Assembly (NCBI GenBank): GCA_029961685.1
Contig: JARWKL010000010.1
Span: forward strand, 7,895,931-7,959,930
Origin: Aristolochia californica
Taxonomy: Eukaryota > Streptophyta > Magnoliopsida > Piperales > Aristolochiaceae
DNA: 64,000 nucleotides
Direction: 5' to 3'
The notes below the pieces were generated by a model that saw only the letters and a program-made list of their open reading frames with translations, did no database searches and was not told where the DNA came from. Below are positions 23,416-33,337 of this stretch, piece by piece; within the stretch, counting starts at the first letter, position 1, and each line of letters opens with the position of its first letter. Position numbers and translations under genes: made by a program.

Positions 23416-23773
23416 TCTCCCCTCTTGTAATGGATTTTATGTCTCCTACCACTTGAGAGTCATTGTCCAGTGGAGGGACACTGTGGTGGACACTTCAGAG
23501 CAATGCCGATAGACACACTACCGATAGAAGTGGAGTGTGCCCTACATCCAGCATTAGGACTGAAGTATGAAGCAATGGCTTACCGGCTAGGAGTGATTTT
23601 TACTCTCACTTATATAATGCCGCAGGACCTCAATGAAGGATGCAACAGCATGAGGGGGAGTATTGGAAGATAAAGGCATATTGGAAGATGTGCCATTTAA
23701 TACAAAAATATTATATACATCATTTGCAGCATGGGAGTTCATGTTGTTCTCTCACCCCCAGCTTGAGGGGGAG
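21948..23773 (+). other. Non-coding interior of element E
   Basis: After the PBS comes a leader module repeated twice in tandem (about 22120-22370 and 22370-22560: agcagaaagcttcagcttc and agcagaaagtctcaatttc). Next is a region shared with G, P and N (about 22780-23240) and a 31-base C run at 23383-23413. A module shared only with G (23430-23665; ctcactt, gcatgagggggagtattgg) follows, then the shortened RNase H end. No long credible frame; small peptides here are not conserved in frame. Confidence 0.7.
23383..23413. repeat. C homopolymer, 31 bp
   Basis: Pure C run inside element E. On the opposite strand it would be G-only, so it can form quadruplexes. Length may be an assembly estimate. Confidence 0.8.
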
Positions 23774-24215
23774 TGTTAGAAGATAAGCTCAAGCCCACAC
23801 GACCAAGGAAGGCCTACATATCTAAGATTATTATAATATGGACCACACGACCAAGGAAGGCCCACAAGATGGACCCAAGCCCATAAGAAGTATGACCCAC
23901 AATGATTACCATGATCTGGTATCGTTATCACATCAGTTGGAAGATCAAGAAGGACTCATAAAAGTATCTTTATCTTAGGGTCACGACCAAGAAGAGTTTT
24001 AGTTTGAATTATGTTTGTCTTTTATCAATATTGAGTTATTTACTTATGTTAGGACTTATCTTTAAGAGTTAGAGTTTGGGTGTAATTGGGACAAGGGTAG
24101 TTTTATTGTAATTGGACTCTACTACCTTCTTCTATTATAAATAGAGGTTCATGTACTCTGATTATAACAAGTTATTGATTTCAATGAAGTATTTCACTTT
24201 TCCAAAAATTCAACA
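23774..24215 (+). repeat. 3' LTR of element E
   Basis: 442 bp, 48 bp longer than the 5' copy. The extra length is a second 'cacgaccaaggaaggcc' unit near its start (about 23800-23860). Otherwise it aligns throughout with the 5' LTR. Confidence 0.92.
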
Positions 24216-24291
24216 ATCACCAGTTATTTTTGTCCCTCAAAATGATACTCGTCCTATTGCTATAAGGAAAGAACCTCAATCATGTACTAGA

Positions 24292-24760
24292 TGTTGTGGA
24301 CTCGATAGCAGAACGAGTAATCCAGAGATGACGAGGACGAATCAGTGACCCAGTGGAGTAGCGAAGTACCTTAGCCAGTTTATGTTCTTTTAAATTCATG
24401 AATGTCAAGTAGGTTTGTAATAATCTTAAACACTATGCTTGAGCCTTTGCTTTATTAGGCCATCGAGAAGAAATGAAATAAAAGAAAAAAATTACAAGAG
24501 ATATGAGTTCCCCTTCAACGAAACAGACGGCGTTCCCCTGAAACCCAAGGTACAGACTCCCTTTGACGAGCCTGGTTATCCTCCTTCTCACCAATCCATC
24601 TCCCCTCTTCTCTCATGTTAGCCATTTCATTCTGTTGTTCCTCACAAAACTGTCACCATAGGTAGACAAGAAAGGTCTTGGCGTCCTGGTTGTACCCTCG
24701 ATTTACAAGAAGACCTCTCCCATCGTCGAACCACTAGATCCATGGTTAGAGACCATAACA
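24292..24760 (+). repeat. 5' LTR of gypsy F
   Basis: 469 bp from tgttgtggactcgatagc to gagaccataaca, followed by PBS ttggtatcagagc (24763). It is a different LTR family from A, B, C and S but has the same layout: near its end TRSMVRDHN is in frame with gag across the PBS. Confidence 0.88.
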
Positions 24761-25760
24761 TCTTGGTATCAGAGCAGGTCAATATGGGAGAATCATCTAA
24801 CAACGCCGAATTGATAGCTAACATCAGAGAAATGATGTTCGTTAATAGAGAACAGAGTGACGCCAGAGTAACAACAAAGCAAGAGGAATCTGAAGAGCAT
24901 TTGGTCACATTGTTGAACAGTAGGGTCACCCAACGGGTACAATTACAAATCGACAATTTATCTAATAGACTATATGGGAAAGGAACCCTGCGGCCAGGCA
25001 AGGGTACCAGTATGTTGGACACACAGAACCGCCAGCGTCAGGGGGGAATTTGAGTCCCGGAGGAGGGACTATCCCAAGATACACCAAATTGGAATTCCCA
25101 ATTTTTAAGGGATCAGAGGACCCGCAGATATGGCTCTACAAGTCTGAGAAATGTTTTTTGCACTAACGAACTGCTGACAGTGACAAAGTGGGATTGGCTG
25201 CCTTCGACATACTAGATGAAGCGCAGCTATGGGTCTATCAATTAGAATTGGAGTATCCCGAATTAAATTGGAAAAAATTCAAGGATTTATACTCCTTCTG
25301 ATTTGGGCCTCCGACTCTAAACAATCCCCTAGGGGACTAGGTGTTGCAACATCAAACCGGCACGGTCGAACAATACCAAAAAGCTTTCCAAGAGAAATTG
25401 GCCAGGGCTAGCAAGGTAGTCAAGGTGGACCAGCAAGTCAGCTTGTTTATAGCCGGCTTGACAGAGGCCCTCTATCTGGAAGTGAAGCTCCTTGCTCCTA
25501 TGGATTTGGCTAGAGCAATGAATTTGTCCAGAGCACTTGAAGACAAACAAAAATTCCAGGCACACAGACCTCCATGGCAGAGAGGAAGATAGCCTGCAGG
25601 CACCCCACACACAACACCCCCATGGCGCAACTCAGTACCTTCCAGTTCTCCTCAAGCTTCCAAGACAAGTCCATCTCAATCGACATTCATCAGAAAATTG
25701 AACAGGGCAGAGATGGAAGACACAAGGTCCCGAGGCTTATGTTATAATTGTGATGGAAAA
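24730..25760 (+). pseudogene. gag: gypsy F gag (fragmented)
   Basis: The frame 24742-25053 starts in the LTR (MVRDHN), reads the PBS as ILVSEQ and continues as a coiled-coil-like acidic stretch. Next come the capsid-like part in broken frames (PRYTKLEFP, then 25341-25592 with VEQYQKAFQEKLARASKVV) and a damaged zinc knuckle near 25740-25790 (CYNCDGK, frame slip, FGHQCQKLFWL). Closest in the window to the gag of J. Confidence 0.8.
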
Positions 25761-26601
25761 ATATACCTTTGGACATCAATGCCAGAAATTGTTTTGGTTA
25801 GAAGTAGAGGATGAGGATGAGGAAGCCCCTGACAGCACCGAACCAGTAGAGGAAGAAAATGAACCTGAAATTTCTCTCCACGCCATTACCGGCCTCCAAT
25901 CCACCAAAATAGTGCAACTATGTGCTCTCGTCAATGACCAACCACTCCTCAGTTTGGTTGACTCTAGCAGAACTCATAATTTCATAACCTTCAATGCGGC
26001 TCAATAGTTGCCACTTCCAGTGTAGCCTCGTCCAACAGCTTCAGTGTCAATGGCTAATGGAGAAAAACTTCCCAGTTATGGGATCAGTAAGGTAGTGTTG
26101 TTTTCCATTGAAGGTCATCTGTTTGAGGCAGAATTTCTAATCATCCCACTAGCAGGATTCGATATGGTTCTCGGAATTAAATGGCTGCAAGCTTTGGGGC
26201 CCATTTTGTGGGATTTCGCAGCCTTGACCATGAGCTTTGAGATGGCAGGCCAGACGTACACTTTCCGATGTAGTAAGACTGAAATCCATCCACACTTACA
26301 TGTACTCCAGCAACAGCTTGGCCACTAACTTAAAAAAATTGTTGGAGGATTATGACGAGGTCTTTTAGGAACCAAATGGCCTCCCGCCTTTGAGACAGTG
26401 TGACCACAAAATTTCATTGAAGGATAGTTCTGATGTGGTAGTAGTGCGCCCCTATTGATATCCCCATCTCCAAAAAGACGAAAAAGAAAAACAATGCAAA
26501 CAGATGCTTGAGCAAGGCCTCATCCAAAGTACATCCCCTTTCTCTTCGCCGGTCTTGTTAGTCAAGAAACAAGACAACACTTGGAGATTTTGCATGGAGC
26601 T
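25750..26601 (+). pseudogene. pol: gypsy F protease and start of RT
   Basis: Protease: SLVDSSRTHNF replaces the usual LVDSGSTHNF, so the active-site Gly is Ser. Then MANGEKLPSYGIS and GFDMVLGIKWLQALGP (26044-26328). RT begins near 26450 ([31 protein letters not shown]). It jumps directly from WRF to a 'catggagct' motif that normally lies about 30 codons downstream, where the N/U insertion starts. An internal deletion in RT is inferred. Confidence 0.82.
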
Positions 26602-26836
26602 TGTTGGAATATATGATGTAATTAGGGTGGCACTGATGTAATTAGTTTACTTTTCCTGTCTCTTCTTCACTCTTATTAGGGTGAAGGGTATACTTATAAT
26701 ATTGGTAGTTTTGATATCTATAAATATACATTATGGGGGAGGGTTTGGATCTAGTCCTTAACCTCCAATTTTCTCCCAATGGTGTCTCTCTCATTTTTTC
26801 TCGACGACCTAAATCATGGAGTCTTGAAAATCAACA
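26602..26836 (+). repeat. 5' LTR of element N
   Basis: 235 bp; matches 27887-28116 along its length. Left flank gagct (26597-26601) corresponds to aagct at 29858-29862, right of element U. Confidence 0.82.
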
Positions 26837-26919
26837 TGGTATCAGAATGGGTTAGTCCCGTGTTCAAATCCCGCTCCCGCCACATTTCCACGATTGTCCC
26901 CTTGCCCCGTGCGGGGGAG

Positions 26920-27012
26920 TGTTGAGATATTTATATCGGGCCAGTCCTTGTATAAGATCAATTCGGTTGCTTTCCTACTCGATTTGATCCTTTTAGCGCA
27001 CTGGTTTCAACA
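26920..27012 (+). repeat. Short LTR V inside element N, with PBS
   Basis: 93 bp from tgttgagatattt to ggtttcaaca, directly preceded by a polypurine tract (gcgggggag) and followed by PBS tgatatcagagcggg. It therefore has the exact surroundings of an LTR in a circular one-LTR molecule. Its length puts it in the TRIM/SMART size class. Confidence 0.65.
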
Positions 27013-27886
27013 TGATATCAGAGCGGGTCGGTTGTGTGTTCGAATCCCAAGTTCATACATATTTTCCATGACTCGGCTATATAAGTCTACTATTTGACTC
27101 AGTGCGACTCCTCGGTTCTTTTCACAAACTAGAATATTATCATGGATTATACCCAGATTTGGTGCAACTTCCTTATTTATTGATGGACTCACTGCAGACT
27201 ATTTCATGCCCTTATTATTTTTAAAGACCTTTATTATTTACCGGTTATCTGCTACTATACAACTGCACATATGGTGCATGTTATCTGGGCATTGGTCCAT
27301 TTCCGCTGCTACTATTTTGTCTCTTTGATTGAGACATTATTTCTGAGGAACAACTCCTCGGTTGCTTGCCTTGGATTCATTATTTGCTGACTGTCGTTGG
27401 CATTGGTTCGTTTGATGCAAATTTTGAATTTCTTAGAAAAATAAATCACATGGTGGACTTAGCATTGTATCTTTCTCTTCACCATTACCCATTACCCATT
27501 ACCCTTTGGCAGTCTTTCTCTTATCATCCTTTATTTGACTCTCACTTACCCTTATTGGCCAATCCTTTTTAAAGCATTACTTTGGTTGTCTCTTTTATTC
27601 ATATGGGTGTTTAAAGTCTATTAAAACTTTTTATTGGTACTCGTGGGTCTTTATCGCCGTCTTAATGACAGGTATTACCCACTGTAGTGATTATTGTCAC
27701 TATATTCATTTGAAATCCTTCGAGCTTGGTTTCAACTTATGTTTTCTCACCCATTTTACCTTTTGAGAGTTTGTGTCCAGTTTCGTACTTATCCTTGGGA
27801 CAACGTGATGGAGGAGATTATTATTACATTTATGTTATTTGGTTCAAGCTGGGATCACTGCCATTACCTCCCAGCTTGGGGGGGGG

Positions 27887-28116
27887 GGTTGGAATATGTG
27901 ATGTAATTAGGGTGGCATTGATGTAAATAGTTTACGTTTTCTGTCTCTTCTTCACTCTTATTAGGGTGAAGGGTATATTTGTAATATTAGTAGTTTTGAT
28001 ATCTATAAATATACATTATGGGGAGGGTTTTGATCAAGTTTACTTCCAGTTTTCTCCCAATGGTGTCTCTCTCATTTTTCTCCATGACCTAAATCATGGA
28101 GTCCTAAAAATCAATA
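27887..28116 (+). repeat. 3' LTR of element N
   Basis: 230 bp, preceded by a G-rich polypurine tract (cagcttggggggggggg) that has overrun the TG start. Right flank is tttct, which does not match the left flank gagct. Confidence 0.8.
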
Positions 28117-29857
28117 TTTCTTTCTCATTTTTTCTGAGTCAGTTTGACCTGGGCCCGAGCTGACTCAATTGATCCAACCTGCTGGGTCAACCCGAGCGGA
28201 GCAGAACGAGTCAGCGCCTGCTCGCTGGTTAACCCGGCTAAATAGATGACTCTCTGGTCTCGGGTAGAAGAAGATTGGCCATGTGCTGGTTTAATTTTTC
28301 TTGAACTTAGGAAAAATTAAATCAGCAGGAACATCTTCTTCCTCACGGCACTCTGGTTTCCGAACGTTGAGGAAAGCCAGAGAAAATCACGGTAGGATTC
28401 CATACACAACGAGCGATTCCGAGGAGGCCGTTCGGACTGTCAGGTTAGCACGTACGAACCGAACGGTGCTGGAGCTCAAATCCTCTCAGGGCAACAGGGT
28501 CGTCTTCCCCGAGCGCCTCTGAACAGAGCGGCAGCACAACATAGTGTAAATAATCCAGCATATTAATCAGTGGGAGAGGAGTTTCCGAAAAATATTTCCG
28601 AAGATATTCGAGGACTTTCTAATTGCAATAGTGCGTCCTTCTCGGCGCCGAAGAGATCAGGAAATCTCAGGCGACAATCCCGGCTGGAGATCTCGGAGAA
28701 GTAGCGGACGAACAGCAGTGTCAATAACTGGATAAACAGCAGCAGATATTCTTCTCCATGGAGCCGAAAAGAGTGGCCGACTGAACTTCAAAACAACAGC
28801 GAAAGAGACTTTCCGATCAATGATAAACTCCCGATAAACAGAGACGGGACTCGCTGAAGGGCAGCAATGCCGAGGAAGACGAGCACTGCTGGAAGGTAAG
28901 ACTCGTCTCTGTTCTGTGGTAGCACAAACAGTGGCCACTTGCGTTCTCCGGCAGCGTGGCAAAAAATCGAGAAGATGCCAATCTCTATTTCCTATTCGAC
29001 GGTGCAGGGAAGACGGTTTCCGGATTAACAGAGCAAGAATAAAGAAAGCACCGTAAGTGATGGCAGGAGGCAGCCGGTGAGAACCAGAATAGAAACCGGA
29101 CAACGCTGCTGCAGCTTTAATTTACGACTTTCCACAATAATATCCATAATAACAACAGCGTGTTTTCCTTATTTATAGCGACGTGAAATATTGCCAGCGA
29201 AATATTGCCAGCAGAAAGCCGTGTAGATTCAGCCGATATACTGATGGATCAAGCCACCAAATTCTGCCATCCAAGAGCAGATATGCTTGGGAAAAAATAT
29301 GCCAGCAAAGAGACGAGCATGAGAAGATAATAAGTAGCAGCAAATTCCAATCTCGTCAACGCAAATCTTCCCTCAAATGACTCCCGAAATTAACAGGAAC
29401 AAGAAACAAGAGAAGATGAAGAAACCGAGATGAAACCAACAACTTCCCATCTGCCATATTATCAATCGTAAAACCCCAGAGAATCAAGTAAAACTAGCAG
29501 TGATATCCCGGAAAAACAGCAACGAAATAACAACGAAGGAAACTTTATGATCAATGATAAACTCCCGTAAGCGGAAGAACAACGATGCCAAATGATCAGA
29601 ACAAAAATATTTTATTGAATTGTTGGCATATGTTACCAGAAATACGCATCAGCAGAAACGTAGTTCCAGTAACAATGAAAAACAAAACAGTAATATGAGC
29701 AAAGAAGGAAATGGTTTTTTTTTTCTAGAATACCATAAATATGAGTTCTGAAAATCAAAGCTCTGATACCATATTGAAACTATTTACTCTAAAAGATCGA
29801 CCTATTAGAGAAGGTGCAACGTGAATATTAAAGATAGATAACGGGCCAATTCCAACA
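28117..29857 (-). mobile_element. Element U: minus-strand non-autonomous remnant with 86-bp LTR
   Basis: At the right end an 86-bp LTR (29772-29857; sense tgttggaattggcc to agtttcaata) is followed on the sense strand by PBS tggtatcagagc (complement 29760-29771). The 1.65-kb interior is GC-richer than its neighbours and has no recognised domain. Frames at 28301-28522 (+) and 28657-29103 (-) exist but look like chance. A hairpin at 28286-28325 resembles hairpins in array L. The left LTR is absent; element N is joined there. Confidence 0.6.
29772..29857 (-). repeat. 5' LTR of element U
   Basis: 86 bp, TG...TA on the sense strand, with PBS immediately after. The right flank aagct (29858-29862) mirrors gagct left of N, so the N-U block as a whole carries a near-perfect TSD. 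Confidence 0.65.
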
Positions 29858-30993
29858 AAGCTCAAATTTTCACCAAGCTTGATTTGCGCTCAGGCTACCA
29901 TCATGTCCGTATGTATTCTCCAGATATTCATAAAACAGCATTCTGGACACATCATGGCCACTTTGAATTTTTGGTCATGCCATTTGGTCTCTCCAATGCT
30001 CCATCAACATTTCAGGCCTTAATGAACGAGGTATTTACAGATTATCACCGTAAATTTCTGTTAGTATTCTTTGATGACATACTAATTTTCAGCAAGTCTT
30101 GGCCTCAACACTTAGAGCACTTACAACTGGTTTTTCAATTGATTCGGGCCCACCGGCTTTATTTAAAGAAGACCAAGTATACATTTGGGAGAAAAAAATA
30201 GTTTATTTGGGGCATATTATTACAGCGTCAGGGGTGATAGTGGACCCACAAAAAATTACAGTTGTTACATTGTGGCCTCCACCAACCAATGTCTCAGTTT
30301 TACAGGGTTTTTAGGCTTGGCCGGATATTACAGAAAGTTCATTGCCAAATACGCGAGCATAGCAGCACCCTTGTCCAACCTGCTACATCACAATGCATTT
30401 GTTTGGAATGAGGCCATCACAACCTTCCACACGTTAAAAACAGCCCTCGCCACAGCATTGGTCTTACAATTGCCTAATTTTGAAGAACCTTTCGTGGTTG
30501 GATGTGATGTATCAAGAGGGGGTATCGGAGCAGTGCTGCAACAGTCCAACCATCCCATTGCCTATTTCAGCCAACAACTGGCACCACATCAACACAAGTT
30601 ACCAACATATGAGCTTGAACTGATTGGCTTAGCAAAGGTAGTCCGCCATTGGCGTCCTTATTTATGGGGTCGATATTTTCTTATCCGCACCGACCACTAC
30701 AGTTTGAAATATTTGCTGGATCAGCGTATTTCTACATCACCTCAGCAGCAATGGATCAGTAAATTGTTGGGCTTTGACTTTATGGTGGAACATAAGGCAG
30801 GTATATTGAATACAACAGTAGATGCTATGTCACACAGATCAAAAGACTCACCGCAATTATCTGCCATCAGTCATCCCACGCTAGTCCTCTTGGACACCAT
30901 CAAGGAGGCCCATAGGAGCTCAACAGAACTACAAGACCTCAGTCAGCAAATTACCGCTGGCAACATGCCATCCGATTGGATTCTCCATGACAC
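29858..30993 (+). pseudogene. pol: gypsy F RT (3' part) and RNase H
   Basis: RT resumes with [28 protein letters not shown] and an intact catalytic FFDD (VFFDDILIFSK). A frameshift occurs near 30200, then a clean RT end and RNase H ([36 protein letters not shown]) to about 30990. RNase H catalytic Asp, Glu and Asp are visible. Cut at 30993 by TRIM-1; downstream integrase starts at 31317. Confidence 0.87.
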
Positions 30994-31316
30994 TGTTAAG
31001 CACCTAGCCAATACTACCCAAAAGACCGGCCTGTTAGGAGTGAAAGACATAGGTACTTAACCCAGGACCATAACATCACCCCACCCTTCCCCAAGCCAAC
31101 GACCGCGGAGACTACCACAATAGAGCAACCGGAGCCGGGTCGAACCCAGGTCAATCCAGGTGCGTGACCACCCGCATCCTTTTTGGGGGCGTCGGGATTC
31201 AAAGTCGGGACGCAGCGCTAGCTCTGATACCAAATGTTAAGCACCTAGCCAATACTACCCAAAAGACCGACCTGTTAGGAGCGGAAGACATAGGTACTTA
31301 ACCCAGGACCATAACA
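30994..31316 (-). mobile_element. TRIM-1: complete 323-bp miniature LTR element, TSD gacac
   Basis: Two 82-bp LTRs (30994-31075 and 31235-31316; 3 mismatches) flank 159 bp. Perfect gacac duplications lie outside (30989-30993, 31317-31321). On the minus strand the order is LTR, PBS (ttggtatcagagctag, complement at about 31219-31234), short interior, purine-rich end (gggaagggtggggtga), LTR. There is no coding capacity, as in known TRIM elements, so proteins must come from elsewhere. I do not recognise the family. Confidence 0.93.
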
Positions 31317-32105
31317 GACACCCTCATTCTCTATAAGAGCCGCATCTATTTGCCCCATTCTTCTCCTCTCATTGCTACAGTGGTATCTTCTTATCATGAC
31401 AGCTACCATGAAGGCATTCAAAAGACACTCATGCGGCTTCACCACGATTTCTATTGGGCTGGTATGAAGAACTCCATTACCTCCTATGTAGTTGCTTGTC
31501 AGGTGTGTCATCGGAAAAAAGCGGAGCATTTATCACCAGCAGGTGTACTACAACCGCTCCAGCTTCCCACTCAGGTATGGGCGGACTTATCCATGGATTT
31601 TATTGAGGGACTCCTGAGGTCTTCCGGGAAATCTATTATTTTGGTGGTCATGGACAGATTCTCCAAATACGGTCATTTCATTCCATTGGAACACCCATAC
31701 ACGGCAGCGTCAGTAGCACAAGTCTTCTTTACACACATATTGTGCCTACATGGCATTCCGAAGTCCATTGTTAGTGATCGGGATGTTGCTTTTACTAGTC
31801 AATTCTGGCGGGATCTCTTCAAATTCTGCGGCACCAAACTGAATTTCTCCTCAGCATATCACCCTCAAACTGATGGCCAGACCGAAGTACTTAACCATAC
31901 CATTGCCATGTATTTATGGTGCTTAGTAGGTGACAGGCCCAAAAGATGCGTGGACTGCATTCCGTGGGCAGAATATTCGTACAACACCTCCTTCCACATG
32001 GCTTTACAAGACACCCCATTTTGTATAGTGTATGGAAGAGACCCTCCCAGTCTCCTTTCATATAATCATGGCTCCACCAGAGTCAATCCAGTGGACAAGG
32101 TCCTC
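31317..32105 (+). pseudogene. pol: gypsy F integrase
   Basis: The frame 31350-32315 contains the zinc site (HDSYHEGIQKT, CQVCHRKKAEH), the catalytic core (LSMDFIEGLLRSSGKS, VSDRDVAFTS, HPQTDGQTEVLNHT) and SFHMALQDTPF. The three acidic positions D, D, E are present. At about 32105 (VDKVL) the frame jumps to the last residues of a chromodomain (FELEDKLFLQEG) and then enters LTR X; the true continuation is found at 32669. Confidence 0.87.
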
Positions 32106-32670
32106 TACCCCAACTTTGAGCTTGAGGACAAGCTCTTTCTCCAAGAGGGGAGTGATGTTATGGACTTCATAGCATCTAGAGTCAATCTAGATGTAGAACT
32201 TAAGTGGTGTCACTTTCAAATTAAGTTAAAGGTTGGGTCTAATCTAATTTTGAGTGATAAGTTGTGGGGCTCATCATGGCTAGGGAGTGTTAGCGTCAGG
32301 GTTTGGAAAGTGTAAATGTCATGGCTGGGAAGTGTAAAAGTCATAGCTTGGGAAGTGTATGGCTTGGGAGTGTAAAACGTCATGGCTTGGGAAGAGTATG
32401 TCTTGAAAAATGTAAGCGTCATGGCCCCTTCTTGTTATAAGAAGAACGGTAGTCCGTATCGAATTAAGCATTAATCCAATTAGTTGTAGCAAGGTCAGAT
32501 TCTCCCTTTCCCTAATGAGGTCCAGGTTGAGCTCCCTTTGTAAGTTCAGTTATTCTTTCTTTAGTAAACTCTGTGCTCCAACTATTGGTCGATCAAGGAA
32601 CTCAAAGTCTTCTTCAACGTTGCACGTCAACCTGGAAGGTAGGAGTGATCATCGGGTGACTCGATCTATC
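32103..32670 (+). repeat. Misplaced pol end plus LTR (X) within F integrase
   Basis: YPNFELEDKLFLQEG and a polypurine tract are followed by an LTR from 32156 (tgttatggacttcatagc) to about 32670 (gactcgatctatc). The LTR is of the A/B/C/S type but with a diverged centre containing several 'catggcttgggaagtgta' repeats (about 32300-32430). It is flanked by two copies of a segment of about 39 bp (32066-32105 and 32669-32709) belonging to integrase. Confidence 0.78.
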
Positions 32671-33013
32671 ATGGCTCCACCAGAGTCGATGCAGTGGACA
32701 AGGCCCTCATTGATCCTGATCAGTTGTTGGCCATTATTCACCAGCTCGTCAGGCAAGCACAAGCCCGTATGAAAGACTACTATGACCAGGGTCACCGCGA
32801 CATTCAATACAACACAAAGTGACTTTGTTTGGCTCAAGCTCCAACATTACAAATAGGCTTCCGTAGCAGGATGTAGGCACAAGCTCTCGCCCAAATATTT
32901 TGGGCCATTCAAAATTACTCAGAGGGTCGAGGAAGTTGCATATAAGCTCCAATTGCCTACAGAAGCCAAGATCTACGATGTATTCCATGTGTCCCTCCTC
33001 AAGCCCTTCAAAA
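32669..33013 (+). pseudogene. pol: gypsy F integrase C-terminal part
   Basis: Restarts at the duplicated segment (STRVDAVDKAL-like) and continues with [28 protein letters not shown] and [11 protein letters not shown] in shifting frames. It ends at 33013, where TRIM-2 starts. The chromodomain proper and F's 3' LTR are missing. Confidence 0.8.
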
Positions 33014-33337
33014 TGTTATGCATCTAGCCAATACTACCCAAAATACCGGCCTGTTAGGAGCAGAAGCCATAGGTACTTAACCCATGACCATAACATCACA
33101 CCAACCTTCACGAGCCGACGACCATGGCAGCCACACTCTAGTGACGGCTCACTCTAGCGATGGCCCACTCTAGTTTCTGCTAGGTTGCCCCTTCCGCTCA
33201 GGACTCTCACTACGGGGATTATAACTCGTGACATAGCACTTGCTCTGATACCAAATATTACGCACCTAGCCAATACTACCAGAAAGACCGGCCTGTTAGG
33301 AGTGAAAGGCATAGGTACTTAACCCAAGACCATAACA
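33014..33337 (-). mobile_element. TRIM-2: second 82-bp-LTR miniature element
   Basis: LTRs 33014-33095 and 33256-33337 (both 82 bp, 11 mismatches) flank 160 bp; PBS complement (tgctctgataccaaa) at 33241-33255. Same family as TRIM-1. It has no TSD of its own: the left flank is gypsy F integrase, the right flank is ctaga, the TSD of F. The interior holds repeated 'actctagtgacggctcact'-type units. Confidence 0.88.

Larger units (their letters stand above)
21554..24215 (+). mobile_element. Non-autonomous copia-type element E with TSD atcac
   Basis: Two LTRs (21554-21947 and 23774-24215) flank about 1.8 kb that codes for nothing recognisable. Perfect atcac duplications lie outside (21549-21553, 24216-24220). 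A PBS (tagtatcagagc, 21948) and a polypurine tract (cttgagggggag, 23764-23773) are present, so it has the signals needed to be copied by another element's proteins. This is the LARD type. The last 90 bp before the 3' LTR are a shrunken copia RNase H end, indicating descent from an autonomous copia. Confidence 0.93.
26602..28116 (+). mobile_element. Non-autonomous element N with a captured short LTR
   Basis: LTRs at 26602-26836 (tgttggaatatatg to aaaatcaaca) and 27887-28116 (first two bases lost, ends aaaatcaata). The interior begins with a PBS (tggtatcagaat, 26837). About 80 bp later come a polypurine tract, a second, unrelated 93-bp LTR and a second PBS. The remaining interior (27025-27880) shares a non-coding module with E, G and P. 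No protein domain is recognisable. Confidence 0.8.
24292..33337 (+). mobile_element. Ty3/gypsy element F with TSD ctaga
   Basis: 5' LTR 24292-24760, gag, protease, RT, RNase H, integrase in order, with later insertions N/U, TRIM-1 and a misplaced LTR (X). The outer flanks are perfect ctaga copies (24287-24291 and 33338-33342), and copia O reads on across them. The right end, however, is the end of TRIM-2, not an F LTR: F's own 3' LTR is missing. Both ends finish in agaccataaca, so a deletion between these matching ends is the likely cause. Confidence 0.87.

Noticed and set aside
26995..27060. Possible tRNA gene near gttcgaatccc
   Set aside because: Only a T-arm-like motif after a PBS; no acceptor stem, D-arm or anticodon arm can be folded.
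28657..29103. 148-residue minus-strand frame in element U as a possible gene
   Set aside because: No recognised domain; it lies in the GC-rich interior of a non-autonomous element, overlaps sequence related to non-coding L interiors and has biased composition.
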